Positions 1-8,092 of a stretch of DNA of 64,000 bases are shown piece by piece (position 1 is the first letter of the stretch; each line of letters begins with the position of its first letter). A program made the position numbers and the translations under genes. The stretch is from NCBI GenBank assembly GCA_965219015.1, contig CBDCNH010000013.1, positions 496,001 through 560,000 on the forward strand. The letters are read 5' to 3'. The notes beneath the pieces were generated by a model. It searched no databases. It worked only from the letters and a program-made list of their open reading frames with translations, and was not told where the DNA came from. The DNA comes from CBDCNH01 sp965219015 (GTDB lineage Bacteria; Pseudomonadota; Alphaproteobacteria; Rhodobacterales; Rhodobacteraceae).

Positions 1-2
1 TC

Positions 3-107
3 TACGACGAGATCGCGGTGCTCGCCCAGATCCTGCGCGCCTCGCCCGAACGCGCGCCGGATGCGGCTTGGCCCGAGACGACTGCCGGTGTGAGGAGTCC
101 GACATGA
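3..107 (+). CDS. 3' end of an unidentified upstream gene
   Basis: An open frame enters from the left edge and runs 34 codons to a TGA at 105-107. That stop overlaps the ATG of the next gene (ATGA at 104-107), a typical sign of translational coupling. The visible tail includes the residues EIAVLAQILRAS. It is too short to assign a family. Frame 1 is also open as far as a stop at 91-93, but only this frame gives the ATGA junction. Confidence 0.5.
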   Translation, partial: YDEIAVLAQILRASPERAPDAAWPETTAGVRSPT

Positions 108-1285
108 AAGATGATGCCACGAAGACTTCGAGCGCGTCCGAGAAGATGACGCCCGAGGACGCGCGCAAGCGCCTGGTCCGCCACGCAGACATGGTGCCCG
201 AGCGCGTCGCCTTCATCGACTGCAAGATGCCCGGGTCGGACAAGAAGGAGAATTACTCCCTGATCGGTCCCGGCGTCACCCAGTCCAAGGACCAGAAGGT
301 CGCCCTGTCCGAGCCGCATGGCTTCAGCCTCGGCGTCGCGGCGATGCCGCCGGGCACGACCAACAACCTGCACATTCACTACACCGCCGAAGTCTTCATG
401 ATCTACAAGGGCACCTGGCTCTTCCGATGGGGTGCCAACGGCAAGGACGGCGAAGTCATCGGCAACGCCGGCGACATCGTCAGCATGCCGACCTGGATCT
501 TCCGCGGCTTCTCCAACGTCGGCGACACGGATGGCTGGATCTTCACGGCTCTCGGCGAGGACGATACCGGCGGCATCATCTGGCATCCCAGCATCCTCAA
601 GGTTGCGGCCGAGCACGGGCTGTATCTGACCAGGGACAACATGATGGTCGATACCTCCGCCGGCCAGGCCAAGCCGGCCGATGAGGACCTAATCGATCCG
701 ATGGACGACGCCTCGATCGCCGAGCTGCGCCGCTATTCCGTGGAAGAGATGCAGCAGCGTCTTGTTGCGTCCGGCGACAGGCAATGGTCGGACCGCGCGC
801 TTCTCGACGCCGCGCTGCCGGGCCACGGCGCGCGCGTCGCACCGGTCCTCGGCAACGGCATCACGCAGGATCGCGACCATGCGACCCCGATCCCCGAACC
901 CCACGGCCTGTCGATCGACTGGCTCGGCATTCCGGCAGGCGGGAAAGTCGGACGGCACCGGATCGCCGAAAAGCAGGTACTGATCGTGTTCAAGGGCAGC
1001 GTCGAAGTGACATTGGACGGCATCGACGGTCCGATTTCCCAGACCGTCGAGTCGCAATGCCTGTTCTCGTTCCCGTCTCATGTCTGGCGCGAGATCAAGT
1101 CTGTCGGTGACGATGAGGCGCAAGTCGTGCTGATGACTGCAGGCGATCACCGCAAGCGGATCGAGTGGAGCGACGAGATCGTCAAGGCAGCGGCCGGCAA
1201 GGGACTTGCCATCGACCACAACGGCTATGTCGCCAAGCTCAGCCTCCTGCCGCAATCGCGCCGGGTGGCGCTTGCGGAGGGTTGA
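104..1285 (+). CDS. double-cupin domain protein
   Basis: 393 residues with two cupin-like beta-barrel halves. In the N-terminal half, HIHYTAEVF (about residues 86-94) followed by GDIVSMPTWIFRGF gives the two cupin motifs with possible metal-binding His and Glu. The C-terminal half has a second, more degenerate set (IAEKQVLIVFKG, FPSHVWREI) with fewer His ligands. The ATG at 104 is chosen over an upstream in-frame start at 68 because AGGAG lies about eight bases before it and the ATG overlaps the preceding stop. A shorter paralogue sits at 53833-54828. They share PGSD-KEN, DQ-V---PHGF, TAEVF, IFRGF-NVG and GLGxDDxGG-IW type motifs. The reaction is unknown; sugar-acid or sulfonate metabolism is suggested only by neighbours. 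It is cytoplasmic, with no signal peptide. Confidence 0.8.
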   Translation: MKDDATKTSSASEKMTPEDARKRLVRHADMVPERVAFIDCKMPGSDKKENYSLIGPGVTQSKDQKVALSEPHGFSLGVAAMPPGTTNNLHIHYTAEVFMIYKGTWLFRWGANGKDGEVIGNAGDIVSMPTWIFRGFSNVGDTDGWIFTALGEDDTGGIIWHPSILKVAAEHGLYLTRDNMMVDTSAGQAKPADEDLIDPMDDASIAELRRYSVEEMQQRLVASGDRQWSDRALLDAALPGHGARVAPVLGNGITQDRDHATPIPEPHGLSIDWLGIPAGGKVGRHRIAEKQVLIVFKGSVEVTLDGIDGPISQTVESQCLFSFPSHVWREIKSVGDDEAQVVLMTAGDHRKRIEWSDEIVKAAAGKGLAIDHNGYVAKLSLLPQSRRVALAEG

Positions 1286-1300
1286 AGCCTCGCGCAATTA

Positions 1301-1325
1301 GGAGCGCCTTCAGCCAAGGCGCTCC
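1301..1325. terminator. bidirectional terminator-like hairpin
   Basis: GGAGCGCCTT / AAGGCGCTCC forms a perfect 10-bp stem with the 5-base loop CAGCC. It lies between the stop codons of the convergent cupin (+) and otnC (-) genes. There is no clear T-run on either side, so Rho-independent function is likely but not certain. Confidence 0.65.
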
Positions 1326-1329
1326 GGCA

Positions 1330-1977
1330 TCAAGCCTCCCCCCCCGATCCGAACTTCGAGACGACGTCCTCGACCTGCGCCGGCGTGAGCTTGACGGCGT
1401 TGATCCCCCGCATGAGCATGGTCAGCTTCGCCGTTTCCTCCAGCTCTTCCATGACATAGGCGGCGCCCTCGAGATCCTTCGCCGCGACCACCGGGCCGTG
1501 ATTGGCCAGAACAACCGCGCTTCGCCGCCCGGCTAGGCCACGCACCGCATCGCCCATCGCCGGATCGCCGGGGCGGTAGTAGGGCAACAACCGGACCTTG
1601 CCGCAGCGCATGATCGAATAGGCGGTGAACGGCGGAAGCATGTCGTCGGGATCCGTCTCCGGCAGCATCGACACGGCTACCGAATGGGTCGAATGCAGAT
1701 GTAGCACCGCGCCCGCCCCGGATCGGGTCTCGTAGAACGCGCGGTGCAGCGGCATCTCCTTGGTAGGCCTGTCACCGTCCACGTGCCGACCCTGCGCGTC
1801 GAACCGCGCCAGACGCGCCGGGTCCAGCCGCCCGAAGGTTGCGCCTGTCGGCGTGACCAACAGGCCGCCATCCTCCGTCCGCGCCGAGATGTTTCCCGAC
1901 GCGCCGCCGGTGAGGCCGCGGGCAAACATCGACGCCGCCCACCAGCAGATGTCCTCTCTGAGCTTCGCGTCGGTCAT
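1330..1977 (-). CDS. otnC: 3-oxo-tetronate 4-phosphate decarboxylase (class II aldolase family)
   Basis: 215 residues of the class II aldolase/adducin fold. GGASGNISAR near residue 25, the general-base region PTKEMPLH, and HLHSTHS (about 93-99) with a later ANHGP supply the acid and the Zn-binding His residues of this family. It overlaps otnK by 4 bases (ATGA). In the known pathway (acid sugar catabolism through OtnK and OtnC) this enzyme decarboxylates 3-oxo-tetronate 4-phosphate to dihydroxyacetone phosphate. The partner kinase makes this assignment better than a generic fuculose-phosphate aldolase. The isomerase (OtnI) and dehydrogenase that usually accompany it are not in this window. Confidence 0.85.
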   Translation of the reverse strand: MTDAKLREDICWWAASMFARGLTGGASGNISARTEDGGLLVTPTGATFGRLDPARLARFDAQGRHVDGDRPTKEMPLHRAFYETRSGAGAVLHLHSTHSVAVSMLPETDPDDMLPPFTAYSIMRCGKVRLLPYYRPGDPAMGDAVRGLAGRRSAVVLANHGPVVAAKDLEGAAYVMEELEETAKLTMLMRGINAVKLTPAQVEDVVSKFGSGGEA

Positions 1978-3206
1978 TGCCCGCTCCGCAACAGGACATC
2001 CGCCTTGGAGAAGAAGTCACGGCTGCCGAAATTGCCCGATTTCAGCGCCAGGACCAGATCGTCGCTTGCGCGCATGACAGGCACGCCTGCGTCGATCTCG
2101 GGGCCGATCTCCAGCCGCTCCGGGCGGATCGCCTCGACCACGGCGCCGGAAGTCTCGCCCCCCGCGCTTATCAGCCGCGCGACGCCGCGCGCCACGAGGG
2201 CCCGCGCGAGCTCTCCGAAGAATGCCTCGAAGCGCGCCGCAATCTCTTCCCTGCCGAACCGCGCCTGCGCGGCCTTCACCGTTTCTGGATCGGCGGAGGA
2301 GTAGACCAGCGGCAGGCCGGTCTGCTCCAGCACCCAATCGGCAAGTTCGGCCGCCGTGGCGTCGCCACCTGTCAGCGCTTCCGCCATGATCTCCCGCTTC
2401 GGGCCGGCATGGGCTGTCACCTGCGCGCGGGTCGTGGCCGAACACGAGCCCGACACCGCGGCGGCGCGACCCGGCTGCCCGGTCCATTCCGCCGCCTGTC
2501 TCGAGACACCGAAATTGGCGGGCAGACCCATGCCGATGCCCGAGCCGCCGGTCACGAGGACGCAACCTCGCGCCGCCGCCCCGAGCGCCAGCAGATCCGC
2601 GTCGCGGATCGCGTCGGCCACCATGAGCCGGTGGCCCTTGCTCTCCTCCTCCGCCATCCTCGCCGCAATCGCCTCCGGTCCTGCAAACACGGTCTCGGCG
2701 GGAATATGGCCGATGCTCCCTTTGGTCTGGTGCCCCAGCCAGCGGCGCAGATCGGGATCCGTCATCGGCGTGAGGGGATGGGTCTCCATGCCGCTCTCGC
2801 TGAGGAGCCTGTCCCTGACGAACAGATGCCCCTGATAGACCTGCCGCCCCGCGGCCGGAAATGCCGGGCAGACGATGACCTGCCGCGCATCGAGGGCGCC
2901 CGCAAGCGCCTCGGCGACCGGCCCGATGTTGCCCGCCGGCGTCGAGTCGAAGGTGGAGCAGTACTTGAACAGGAACTGCTCGCAGCCCTGTCCGCGCAGC
3001 CAGTCCAGCGCCTCCAGCGACTGGCGTACCGCCTCCTGCGCCGGGATCGAGCGCGACTTCAGCGCGACAACGCCCGCGTCCACGCCCGCCTCCGCGGGCC
3101 TGGACGGAACGCCGACATACTGAACGGTTCGCATGCCCGCTTTCGTCAGCGTGTTGCCCAGATCGCTCGATCCGGTGAAGTCGTCGCCGATACAGCCCAG
3201 CAGCAT
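1974..3206 (-). CDS. otnK: 3-oxo-tetronate kinase (DUF1537 four-carbon acid sugar kinase)
   Basis: 410 residues, normal for the family. The start, LLGCIGDDFTGSSDLG, is the N-terminal substrate-binding signature of DUF1537 sugar-acid kinases. The C-terminal half carries SAGGETSGAVV, the ATP-binding domain signature. It phosphorylates 3-oxo-tetronate for OtnC, encoded directly downstream with a 4-base overlap. Its ATG shares one base with the stop of the upstream lyase gene (TGATG), so the three genes are probably one transcript. Expected inducers would be threonate or erythronate type acids; no regulator is visible. Confidence 0.88.
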   Translation of the reverse strand: MLLGCIGDDFTGSSDLGNTLTKAGMRTVQYVGVPSRPAEAGVDAGVVALKSRSIPAQEAVRQSLEALDWLRGQGCEQFLFKYCSTFDSTPAGNIGPVAEALAGALDARQVIVCPAFPAAGRQVYQGHLFVRDRLLSESGMETHPLTPMTDPDLRRWLGHQTKGSIGHIPAETVFAGPEAIAARMAEEESKGHRLMVADAIRDADLLALGAAARGCVLVTGGSGIGMGLPANFGVSRQAAEWTGQPGRAAAVSGSCSATTRAQVTAHAGPKREIMAEALTGGDATAAELADWVLEQTGLPLVYSSADPETVKAAQARFGREEIAARFEAFFGELARALVARGVARLISAGGETSGAVVEAIRPERLEIGPEIDAGVPVMRASDDLVLALKSGNFGSRDFFSKADVLLRSGQ

Positions 3207-4618
3207 CAGTCCGTCCCTTCCTCGATGGCGGTGCTGCGGCGAAGCCGCCGCGCGATCTCAAGCGCGCTCAGATGGCCCTGCTCGACGACCAGATCGGTGA
3301 AGGATCGGCCGCTCGCCAGGCTGTCCCTGACAATGTTTGAGGTCCGCGCGTAGCCCAGTTTCGGGACCAGCACCGTCGCGAGGGCGCTGGACGCCATCAG
3401 ATTGGCGAGCGATCTCTCCTCGTCGGCCTCGATCCCCGCCACGCATCGCTCGCTAAAGATCGTGGCGCCTTGCGTCACGAGTTGGAAGGTCTCGAACAAG
3501 CGGGATGCGACGACCGGCTCGAAATGATTGATCTCCAGCTGGCCGTTCAGGGCCGCTAGAGAGACGGCCAGATCGTTTCCGGTGGCCACGAAGGCAACCT
3601 GCTGCACCATCATCGGAATGACCGGATTGACCTTGCCCGGCATGATCGACGAGCCGGCCTGCACCGAAGGCAGGCGGATCTCGCCGAGGCCTCCGGCCGG
3701 GCCGGAAGACAACAGGATCAGGTCCGCGGCGATCTTGCCCATGAGACTGGCCGAGGCGCGCAACTCGGCCGAGATGCGGGCGAAGGCGTCGGAGTTTTGC
3801 ATGCCATCGAAGAGGTCGCCCGAGCCGGTGACCCTGGCACCGACCACGCTGGACAGATGTCGAAGGACCGTGGCGCGGTAGCCTGGCACAGCGCCGAGTC
3901 CGGTTCCGATCGCCGTGCCGCCGAGCGGGACCACAAGAAGATCGCCCGTCGCGACGGCCAGCTTTTCGCGGCAGCGACGGACACCGCTCGCATAGCCGCC
4001 GAAAGCTTGTCCCAGCGTCATTGGCTGCGCATCCTGCAGGCAGGTGCGCCCGAGGCGAAGAACGCCATCGAACGCCTCCGCCCTGTCGGCCAGCGCATCG
4101 GCAAGCCCATCGAGCGCCCGCAGCGCGTCCGAGGCCAGTGCAAGACAGGCCAGTTTCAGGGCTGTCGGGATCACGTCATTCGTGGACTGGCAACAATTTA
4201 CGTGGTCGTTCGGATGCAGGTGCCCATAATCTCCGGGCGCATGGCCGAGTATCTGCAAGGCTCTGTTCGCGATAACCTCGTTGGTGTTCATGTTGATCGA
4301 CGTGCCGCCCGAGCCTTCGAGCATGTCGATGACGAACCACTCCAGATGCTCCCCCGCAATGATCTCGTTGCACGAAGCGACGATGGCATCGGCGCGATCG
4401 GGAGAAACTGCACCCAGGTCGCGGTTCGCCAGCGCTGCGGCTGCCTTGACCTGCACGAGCGCCCGGACAAACGCCGGCTCCTCCCCGATCCGGCGATGCG
4501 AGATCGCGAAGTTCCCCTGGCCTCGCGCCGTGTTGACGCCGAAGAGCGCGTCCTTTGGAATCTCGATGACACCAAGAGCGTCGGACTCACGCCGGACAGG
4601 AGAGGCGGCGGTCGACAT
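3206..4618 (-). CDS. aspA: aspartate ammonia-lyase family protein
   Basis: 470 residues, the usual aspartase length. TSINMNTNEVIAN and NPNDHVN-CQSTND-type motifs (residues about 130-180), and GSSIMPGKVNPV near residue 320, are the three conserved regions of the aspartase/fumarase superfamily; the last is the flexible substrate loop with the catalytic Ser. Aspartase (aspartate to fumarate plus ammonia) fits better than fumarase, and the asparaginase remnant directly upstream supports it. I place the start at 4618 because AAGGAT lies about 8 bases upstream; an ATG at 4636 is six codons earlier in frame. The frame stays open upstream to 4990 only because it runs into the asparaginase remnant, so the 594-codon reading is not a true fusion. 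Another superfamily lyase is possible. Confidence 0.8.
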   Translation of the reverse strand: MSTAASPVRRESDALGVIEIPKDALFGVNTARGQGNFAISHRRIGEEPAFVRALVQVKAAAALANRDLGAVSPDRADAIVASCNEIIAGEHLEWFVIDMLEGSGGTSINMNTNEVIANRALQILGHAPGDYGHLHPNDHVNCCQSTNDVIPTALKLACLALASDALRALDGLADALADRAEAFDGVLRLGRTCLQDAQPMTLGQAFGGYASGVRRCREKLAVATGDLLVVPLGGTAIGTGLGAVPGYRATVLRHLSSVVGARVTGSGDLFDGMQNSDAFARISAELRASASLMGKIAADLILLSSGPAGGLGEIRLPSVQAGSSIMPGKVNPVIPMMVQQVAFVATGNDLAVSLAALNGQLEINHFEPVVASRLFETFQLVTQGATIFSERCVAGIEADEERSLANLMASSALATVLVPKLGYARTSNIVRDSLASGRSFTDLVVEQGHLSALEIARRLRRSTAIEEGTD

Positions 4619-4636
4619 GGCAGAATCCTTATCCAT

Positions 4637-5165
4637 CGGGGGCAGCCGGCGCGGTCGCGGGTAAAGGTAAGCGTGTGATCGTCTTTCCGCACGCCGGGGC
4701 AGCGTCGGACGTGCCCATGAAAGACGATGTAGACGCCCGGTTCGAGAAGCTGGCAAGCAAGGATCCGCGTTCTGAAGACCATCGCGGCCCTCGACGACGA
4801 AAGGCGTCATCGCGCCGGTGAAGACGACAGGAACCCTCGGCTTTGGCATCTTGGCCAGCAAATCCTCGGCCGTCTCGGCCATCGTGTCGGTCCCGTGCAG
4901 GACGACTACCGCGTTGTTCCGGCTCGCCGACAGGCGGATCGAACGGATGATCGTGGCCCGGTCCGCATCCGTGAGCTGACGCGAGTCCATCTGGAGCAGG
5001 TTGCTCGGGCTGAGAGGCCAAAGAGGCTGCCGACGATGTTCAGCTCGTCACGCCGACAAGCTCGAACCACGCCGCGGAGATAGCCGCCGGGATCGGTGAC
5101 GGGGGGCGCGGGTACCTTCGCGCCTTGCATTCGCCGCCAGGAGACACAAGGTCGCCAAAGGACCG
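4637..5165 (-). pseudogene. frameshifted short asparaginase-like gene
   Basis: Pieces of one asparaginase-type protein appear in order but in different minus-strand frames. First comes a possible glycine-rich start (LVSPGG), then a piece ending DELNIVGSLFGL. A second frame gives DSRQLTDADRATI, then HGTDTMAETAE, then FTGAMTPFVVEGRDGLQN. A third frame gives LEPGVYIVFHG and PGVRKDD. HGTDTM carries the conserved Thr-Asp pair and FTGAM the following strand. The order and total length match the short (about 160 residue) asparaginase-domain proteins. At least two, probably three, frame changes are needed, so it looks dead unless these are sequencing errors. It sits directly upstream of the aspartase gene, as in ans-type operons. 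I see nothing recognisable between 5166 and the end of fliI at 5324. Confidence 0.75.
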
Positions 5166-5323
5166 CCGGGCGTGTTCTACGCGTCCGAGCTGCCAGCTCC
5201 ACGTCGTCCCAGGCAAGTGATCGTCGCCGGCCTCTGCGGATGTCGAGGCGGAGTTTCATGTCGGACGAGGCCAGGACGCAGGCTCTGCGTGAGGTCAGAT
5301 TTTCCAGAACGACCGCCGACCTG

Positions 5324-6652
5324 TCAGCGGCGCTTCGCCAGCGGCTTCGCGATGGCGAGGGCAAGGCGGCGGAAGCTCGCGGCGGCGCCGTCCTCCTCAT
5401 CTTCCGCCAGAAAGGCATCGAGCTTCGGCCAGGCGGCGATCGCATGGTCCGTCACGGGATCCGTGCCGGCCACGTAAAGGCCCGCCCGGATCATCAGCTC
5501 GGCGCGGTCATAGGCGCCAAGCAACTGCCGCGCGCCCGAAATGACCCCGTTCTCATCCGGCGTGGCGGCGGCCGGCAGGCTTCGCGACACCGAACGCACG
5601 ACGTCGACGGCGGGAAAGCGGCCCCGCTCGGCGATCGCGCGGTCCATCACGACATGGCCGTCGAGGACGCCGCGCAGGATGTCGGCAACGGGCTCGTCCA
5701 TGTCCGAACCTGCGACGAGAACGGTGAAGATCGCGGTGATGTCGCCTGCGTTTTCCGGCCCCGGCCCGGCCCGTTCGGCAAGCGCCATGAGAAGATGCGC
5801 GGTGGACGGCGGAAAGCCCCGGAGCGATGCCGACTCGCCGCCCGCGAGCGCCACCTCGCGGTGCGCCTCGGCAAAGCGCGTGAGCGAGTCGGCGAGGAGG
5901 AGCACATGCTGGCCCTGGTCGCGGAAGTGCTCGGCGACGGCCATCGCGGCCCAGGCGGCGCGGCGCCGCACCAGCGGCGAGAGGTCCGACGTGGCGGTGA
6001 CGATCACCGACCGCGCCATCCCTTCGGGCCCGAGAACCTCCTCGACGAACTCGCGCACCTCGCGGCCCCGCTCGCCGATCATCGCGATCACGACGACATC
6101 CGCCTCGACGCGTCGCGCGAACTTCGCGAGCAGCATGGACTTGCCGACGCCAGAGCCCGCGAAGAGCCCGATGCGCTGGCCACGCACGAGGGGGAGAAGC
6201 GTGTTGAACACCGCGGTGCCGGTCTCGAGCCGGGTGCCGAGACGCCGGCGCTCGGTCGCGGGGGGCGGCGCCGCGCGCAGGGGTCGCGCGACGGAGCCGC
6301 GCGTGAGCGGGCGACCGTCGAGCGGGCGGCCGAACGGATCGACGATGCGGCCGATCCAGTCGTTGCCGGGCGCGATGTCGCCGGGGCCCGCAAGCTCGAC
6401 CTCGCAGCCGACGCCGATCCCGTCGGGGGCGCCGTCGAGGAGGACGCTCACCGCGCCGGGCTCGATCTGCACCACCTCGCCGCCGATCGTCGCGCGGCCC
6501 GTGGGAAGCACCGCCACCCGGTCGCCGATGGCGGCCATCCCGAGCCCTGTCACCGACAGCGTGCCGCGCCCGACGCCGGTGACGCGACCAAGATGACGGA
6601 TGACAGGCACCGCGGCGATCTCCGCGAGGAGGCCGTCAAAACCAGATGTCAT
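5324..6652 (-). CDS. fliI: flagellum-specific ATP synthase FliI
   Basis: 442 residues. The Walker A motif AGSGVGKS is at residues 165-172, followed by MIGERGREVREF and the LLLADSLTRFAEAHRE segment (Walker B and catalytic region) typical of FliI/SctN ATPases. It forms the hexameric export ATPase at the cytoplasmic face of the flagellar basal body, working with FliH (23082-23675). It is transcribed away from flgB. The start at 6652 leaves a normal short N-terminal domain. Confidence 0.95.
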   Translation of the reverse strand: MTSGFDGLLAEIAAVPVIRHLGRVTGVGRGTLSVTGLGMAAIGDRVAVLPTGRATIGGEVVQIEPGAVSVLLDGAPDGIGVGCEVELAGPGDIAPGNDWIGRIVDPFGRPLDGRPLTRGSVARPLRAAPPPATERRRLGTRLETGTAVFNTLLPLVRGQRIGLFAGSGVGKSMLLAKFARRVEADVVVIAMIGERGREVREFVEEVLGPEGMARSVIVTATSDLSPLVRRRAAWAAMAVAEHFRDQGQHVLLLADSLTRFAEAHREVALAGGESASLRGFPPSTAHLLMALAERAGPGPENAGDITAIFTVLVAGSDMDEPVADILRGVLDGHVVMDRAIAERGRFPAVDVVRSVSRSLPAAATPDENGVISGARQLLGAYDRAELMIRAGLYVAGTDPVTDHAIAAWPKLDAFLAEDEEDGAAASFRRLALAIAKPLAKRR

Positions 6653-6737
6653 CTCTGTGCTCCCTTCGTTCCGGCGATACCGTTTCTTAGGGAATCAGAC
6701 TTAAGGCTTGGTGCATCAGATCGAGGGAGAAGCCCCG
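6653..6737. promoter_or_regulatory. divergent fliI / flgB control region
   Basis: These 85 bases separate two divergent flagellar transcripts and so must hold at least one promoter. I see a single TTAA half-site near 6701 but no full CtrA box, no sigma-54 GG/GC pair and no convincing -35/-10 pair. Confidence 0.4.
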
Positions 6738-7124
6738 GTGTTCGAAAAACTTGAGATCTTCCAAATGGCGGGTGCGATGGCCCGTCATGCCGGCGCCCGG
6801 CAGGCCGCGATTTCGCAGAACGTGGCGCAGGCCGACACGCCGGGCTACCGCGCCGTCGATACGGCCTCGTTCGCGGACGCCTGGGCGAAGAACGACGACT
6901 TTGCGCCCGAAGCGACCCGGCCCGGGCACATTCGGGCGGATGCGGGCGGCGGGATGGAGATGACGCTTCGCGACACGCCGGACGGCGCATCGCCCAACGG
7001 CAACACGGTCTCGCTGGAACGCGAGATGGTCCGCGCCGCCGAAGTCCGGCAGGAGCACGACACCGCGCTCGCGATCTACCGCAGCGCCTCGTCGATCCTC
7101 CGCACCAGCCTCGGGCGGCGCTGA
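6738..7124 (+). CDS. flgB: flagellar basal-body rod protein FlgB
   Basis: 128 residues starting at a GTG at 6738 with a purine-rich GAGGGAGAA upstream. This gives the usual MFEKLEIF-type beginning; longer starts at 6708 and 6711 add unlikely residues. The rod signature NVAQADTPGYRAVD lies near residues 30-45. It is a structural component of the proximal rod and the first gene of the flgBC-fliEQ-flgFGAH operon. Confidence 0.93.
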   Translation: MFEKLEIFQMAGAMARHAGARQAAISQNVAQADTPGYRAVDTASFADAWAKNDDFAPEATRPGHIRADAGGGMEMTLRDTPDGASPNGNTVSLEREMVRAAEVRQEHDTALAIYRSASSILRTSLGRR

Positions 7125-7126
7125 GC

Positions 7127-7519
7127 ATGACCGAGTTTCTCAACTCGATGACGGTGGCGGCTTCGGGCATGCAGGCGCAGGCCGCGCGGCTCCGGCACAC
7201 GTCCGAGAACATCGCCAACGCCGATACCCCCGGCTACCACCGCAAGACGGCCAGCTTCGAGGACGCCGTGGTCGACGGGCAGAAGTCCGGCGCGGTGATG
7301 CTTGGTCCGGTCGAGCTCGACCAGCGCGAGCTGACCCGGATCTACGACCCCGGCCATCCGATGGCCGACCAGACCGGCCACTACGATGGATCGAACGTCG
7401 ATCTGGTGGTCGAGATCGCCGACGCCCGCGAGGCGCAGCGAAGCTACGAGGCGAACCTCAAGATGTTCGATCAGGCGCGGCAGATGTCGCAGAGCCTGCT
7501 CGACCTGCTCCGCAAGTAA
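7127..7519 (+). CDS. flgC: flagellar basal-body rod protein FlgC
   Basis: 130 residues. The N-terminal rod motif ENIANADTPGYHRK is at about residues 26-39, and the C-terminal helix ends in DQARQMSQSLLDLLRK, both standard for FlgC. It starts 2 bases after the flgB stop, so translation is likely coupled. It is a proximal rod subunit in the periplasm, exported by the flagellar type III system and not by Sec. Confidence 0.94.
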   Translation: MTEFLNSMTVAASGMQAQAARLRHTSENIANADTPGYHRKTASFEDAVVDGQKSGAVMLGPVELDQRELTRIYDPGHPMADQTGHYDGSNVDLVVEIADAREAQRSYEANLKMFDQARQMSQSLLDLLRK

Positions 7520-7531
7520 GGATCTTCCAGA

Positions 7532-7822
7532 ATGGATATCGCAGCATCCCTGGCCGCAAGGTCGTACGACAGCGCCCGCCCGGCGACCGCGGCCACGCCT
7601 CAGCCGGGCGGCGCGGACAGCGGCTTCGCGGGGCTCGCGCAGAGCTTCGCGGACACGCTGGCGTCCGGCGAGGCGACCGCCAAGGCCGCGATGACCGGCG
7701 GCGCCGATCCGCACGCGCTGGTGCAGGCGCTGGCGCAGACCGAGCTCGCCGTCGAGACCGCCGTGACGGTCCGCGACAAGATGGTCGAGGCGTACCAGGA
7801 AATCCTGCGGATGCCGGTCTGA
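7532..7822 (+). CDS. fliE: flagellar hook-basal body complex protein FliE
   Basis: 96 residues with the usual FliE C-terminal half: Gly-Asp-Pro-His followed by ALVQALAQTELAVETAVTVRDKMVEAYQEILRMPV-like helices, here ending EILRMPV. FliE is the junction between the FliF ring and the rod. AAGGAT precedes the ATG. It lies between flgC and fliQ in the same transcript. Confidence 0.93.
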   Translation: MDIAASLAARSYDSARPATAATPQPGGADSGFAGLAQSFADTLASGEATAKAAMTGGADPHALVQALAQTELAVETAVTVRDKMVEAYQEILRMPV

Positions 7823-7824
7823 GC

Positions 7825-8091
7825 ATGAGCGACCTCGCGTTCTTCGACGTGCTGCGCCAGGGGCTCTGGATCGCCGTCACGATGTCGGCGCCGATGCTCG
7901 CCGTGGCCCTCGTCGCGGGCGTCACGGTCGGGCTCTTCCAGGCGCTGACCTCGGTGCAGGAGATGACGCTCACGTTCGTCCCGAAGGTCGCGGCGATGCT
8001 CGCGGTGTTCTGGGTGTCGATGAGCTTCATGTCGGAGACGCTGGTGAGCTTCTTCAAGACCGGGATCATCCCGATGATCGCGGGGAGCTGA
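7825..8091 (+). CDS. fliQ: flagellar biosynthesis protein FliQ
   Basis: 88 residues with two hydrophobic membrane segments (about 15-38 and 50-75). The loop between them, ALTSVQEMTLTFVPK, is the most conserved part of FliQ. It is an inner-membrane subunit of the FliPQR export gate. The start is 2 bases after fliE; FliP and FliR are encoded in the other blocks of this cluster. Confidence 0.95.
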   Translation: MSDLAFFDVLRQGLWIAVTMSAPMLAVALVAGVTVGLFQALTSVQEMTLTFVPKVAAMLAVFWVSMSFMSETLVSFFKTGIIPMIAGS

Positions 8092-8092
8092 G

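Noticed and set aside
3206..4990. 594-codon fusion of asparaginase and aspartase
   Set aside because: The N-terminal part is only the middle of an asparaginase, its end is in another frame, and a good ribosome site and normal start exist for the lyase at 4618.
6690..6720. CtrA box upstream of flgB
   Set aside because: TTAG and TTAA are 10 bases apart, not 7, so only a half-site remains.
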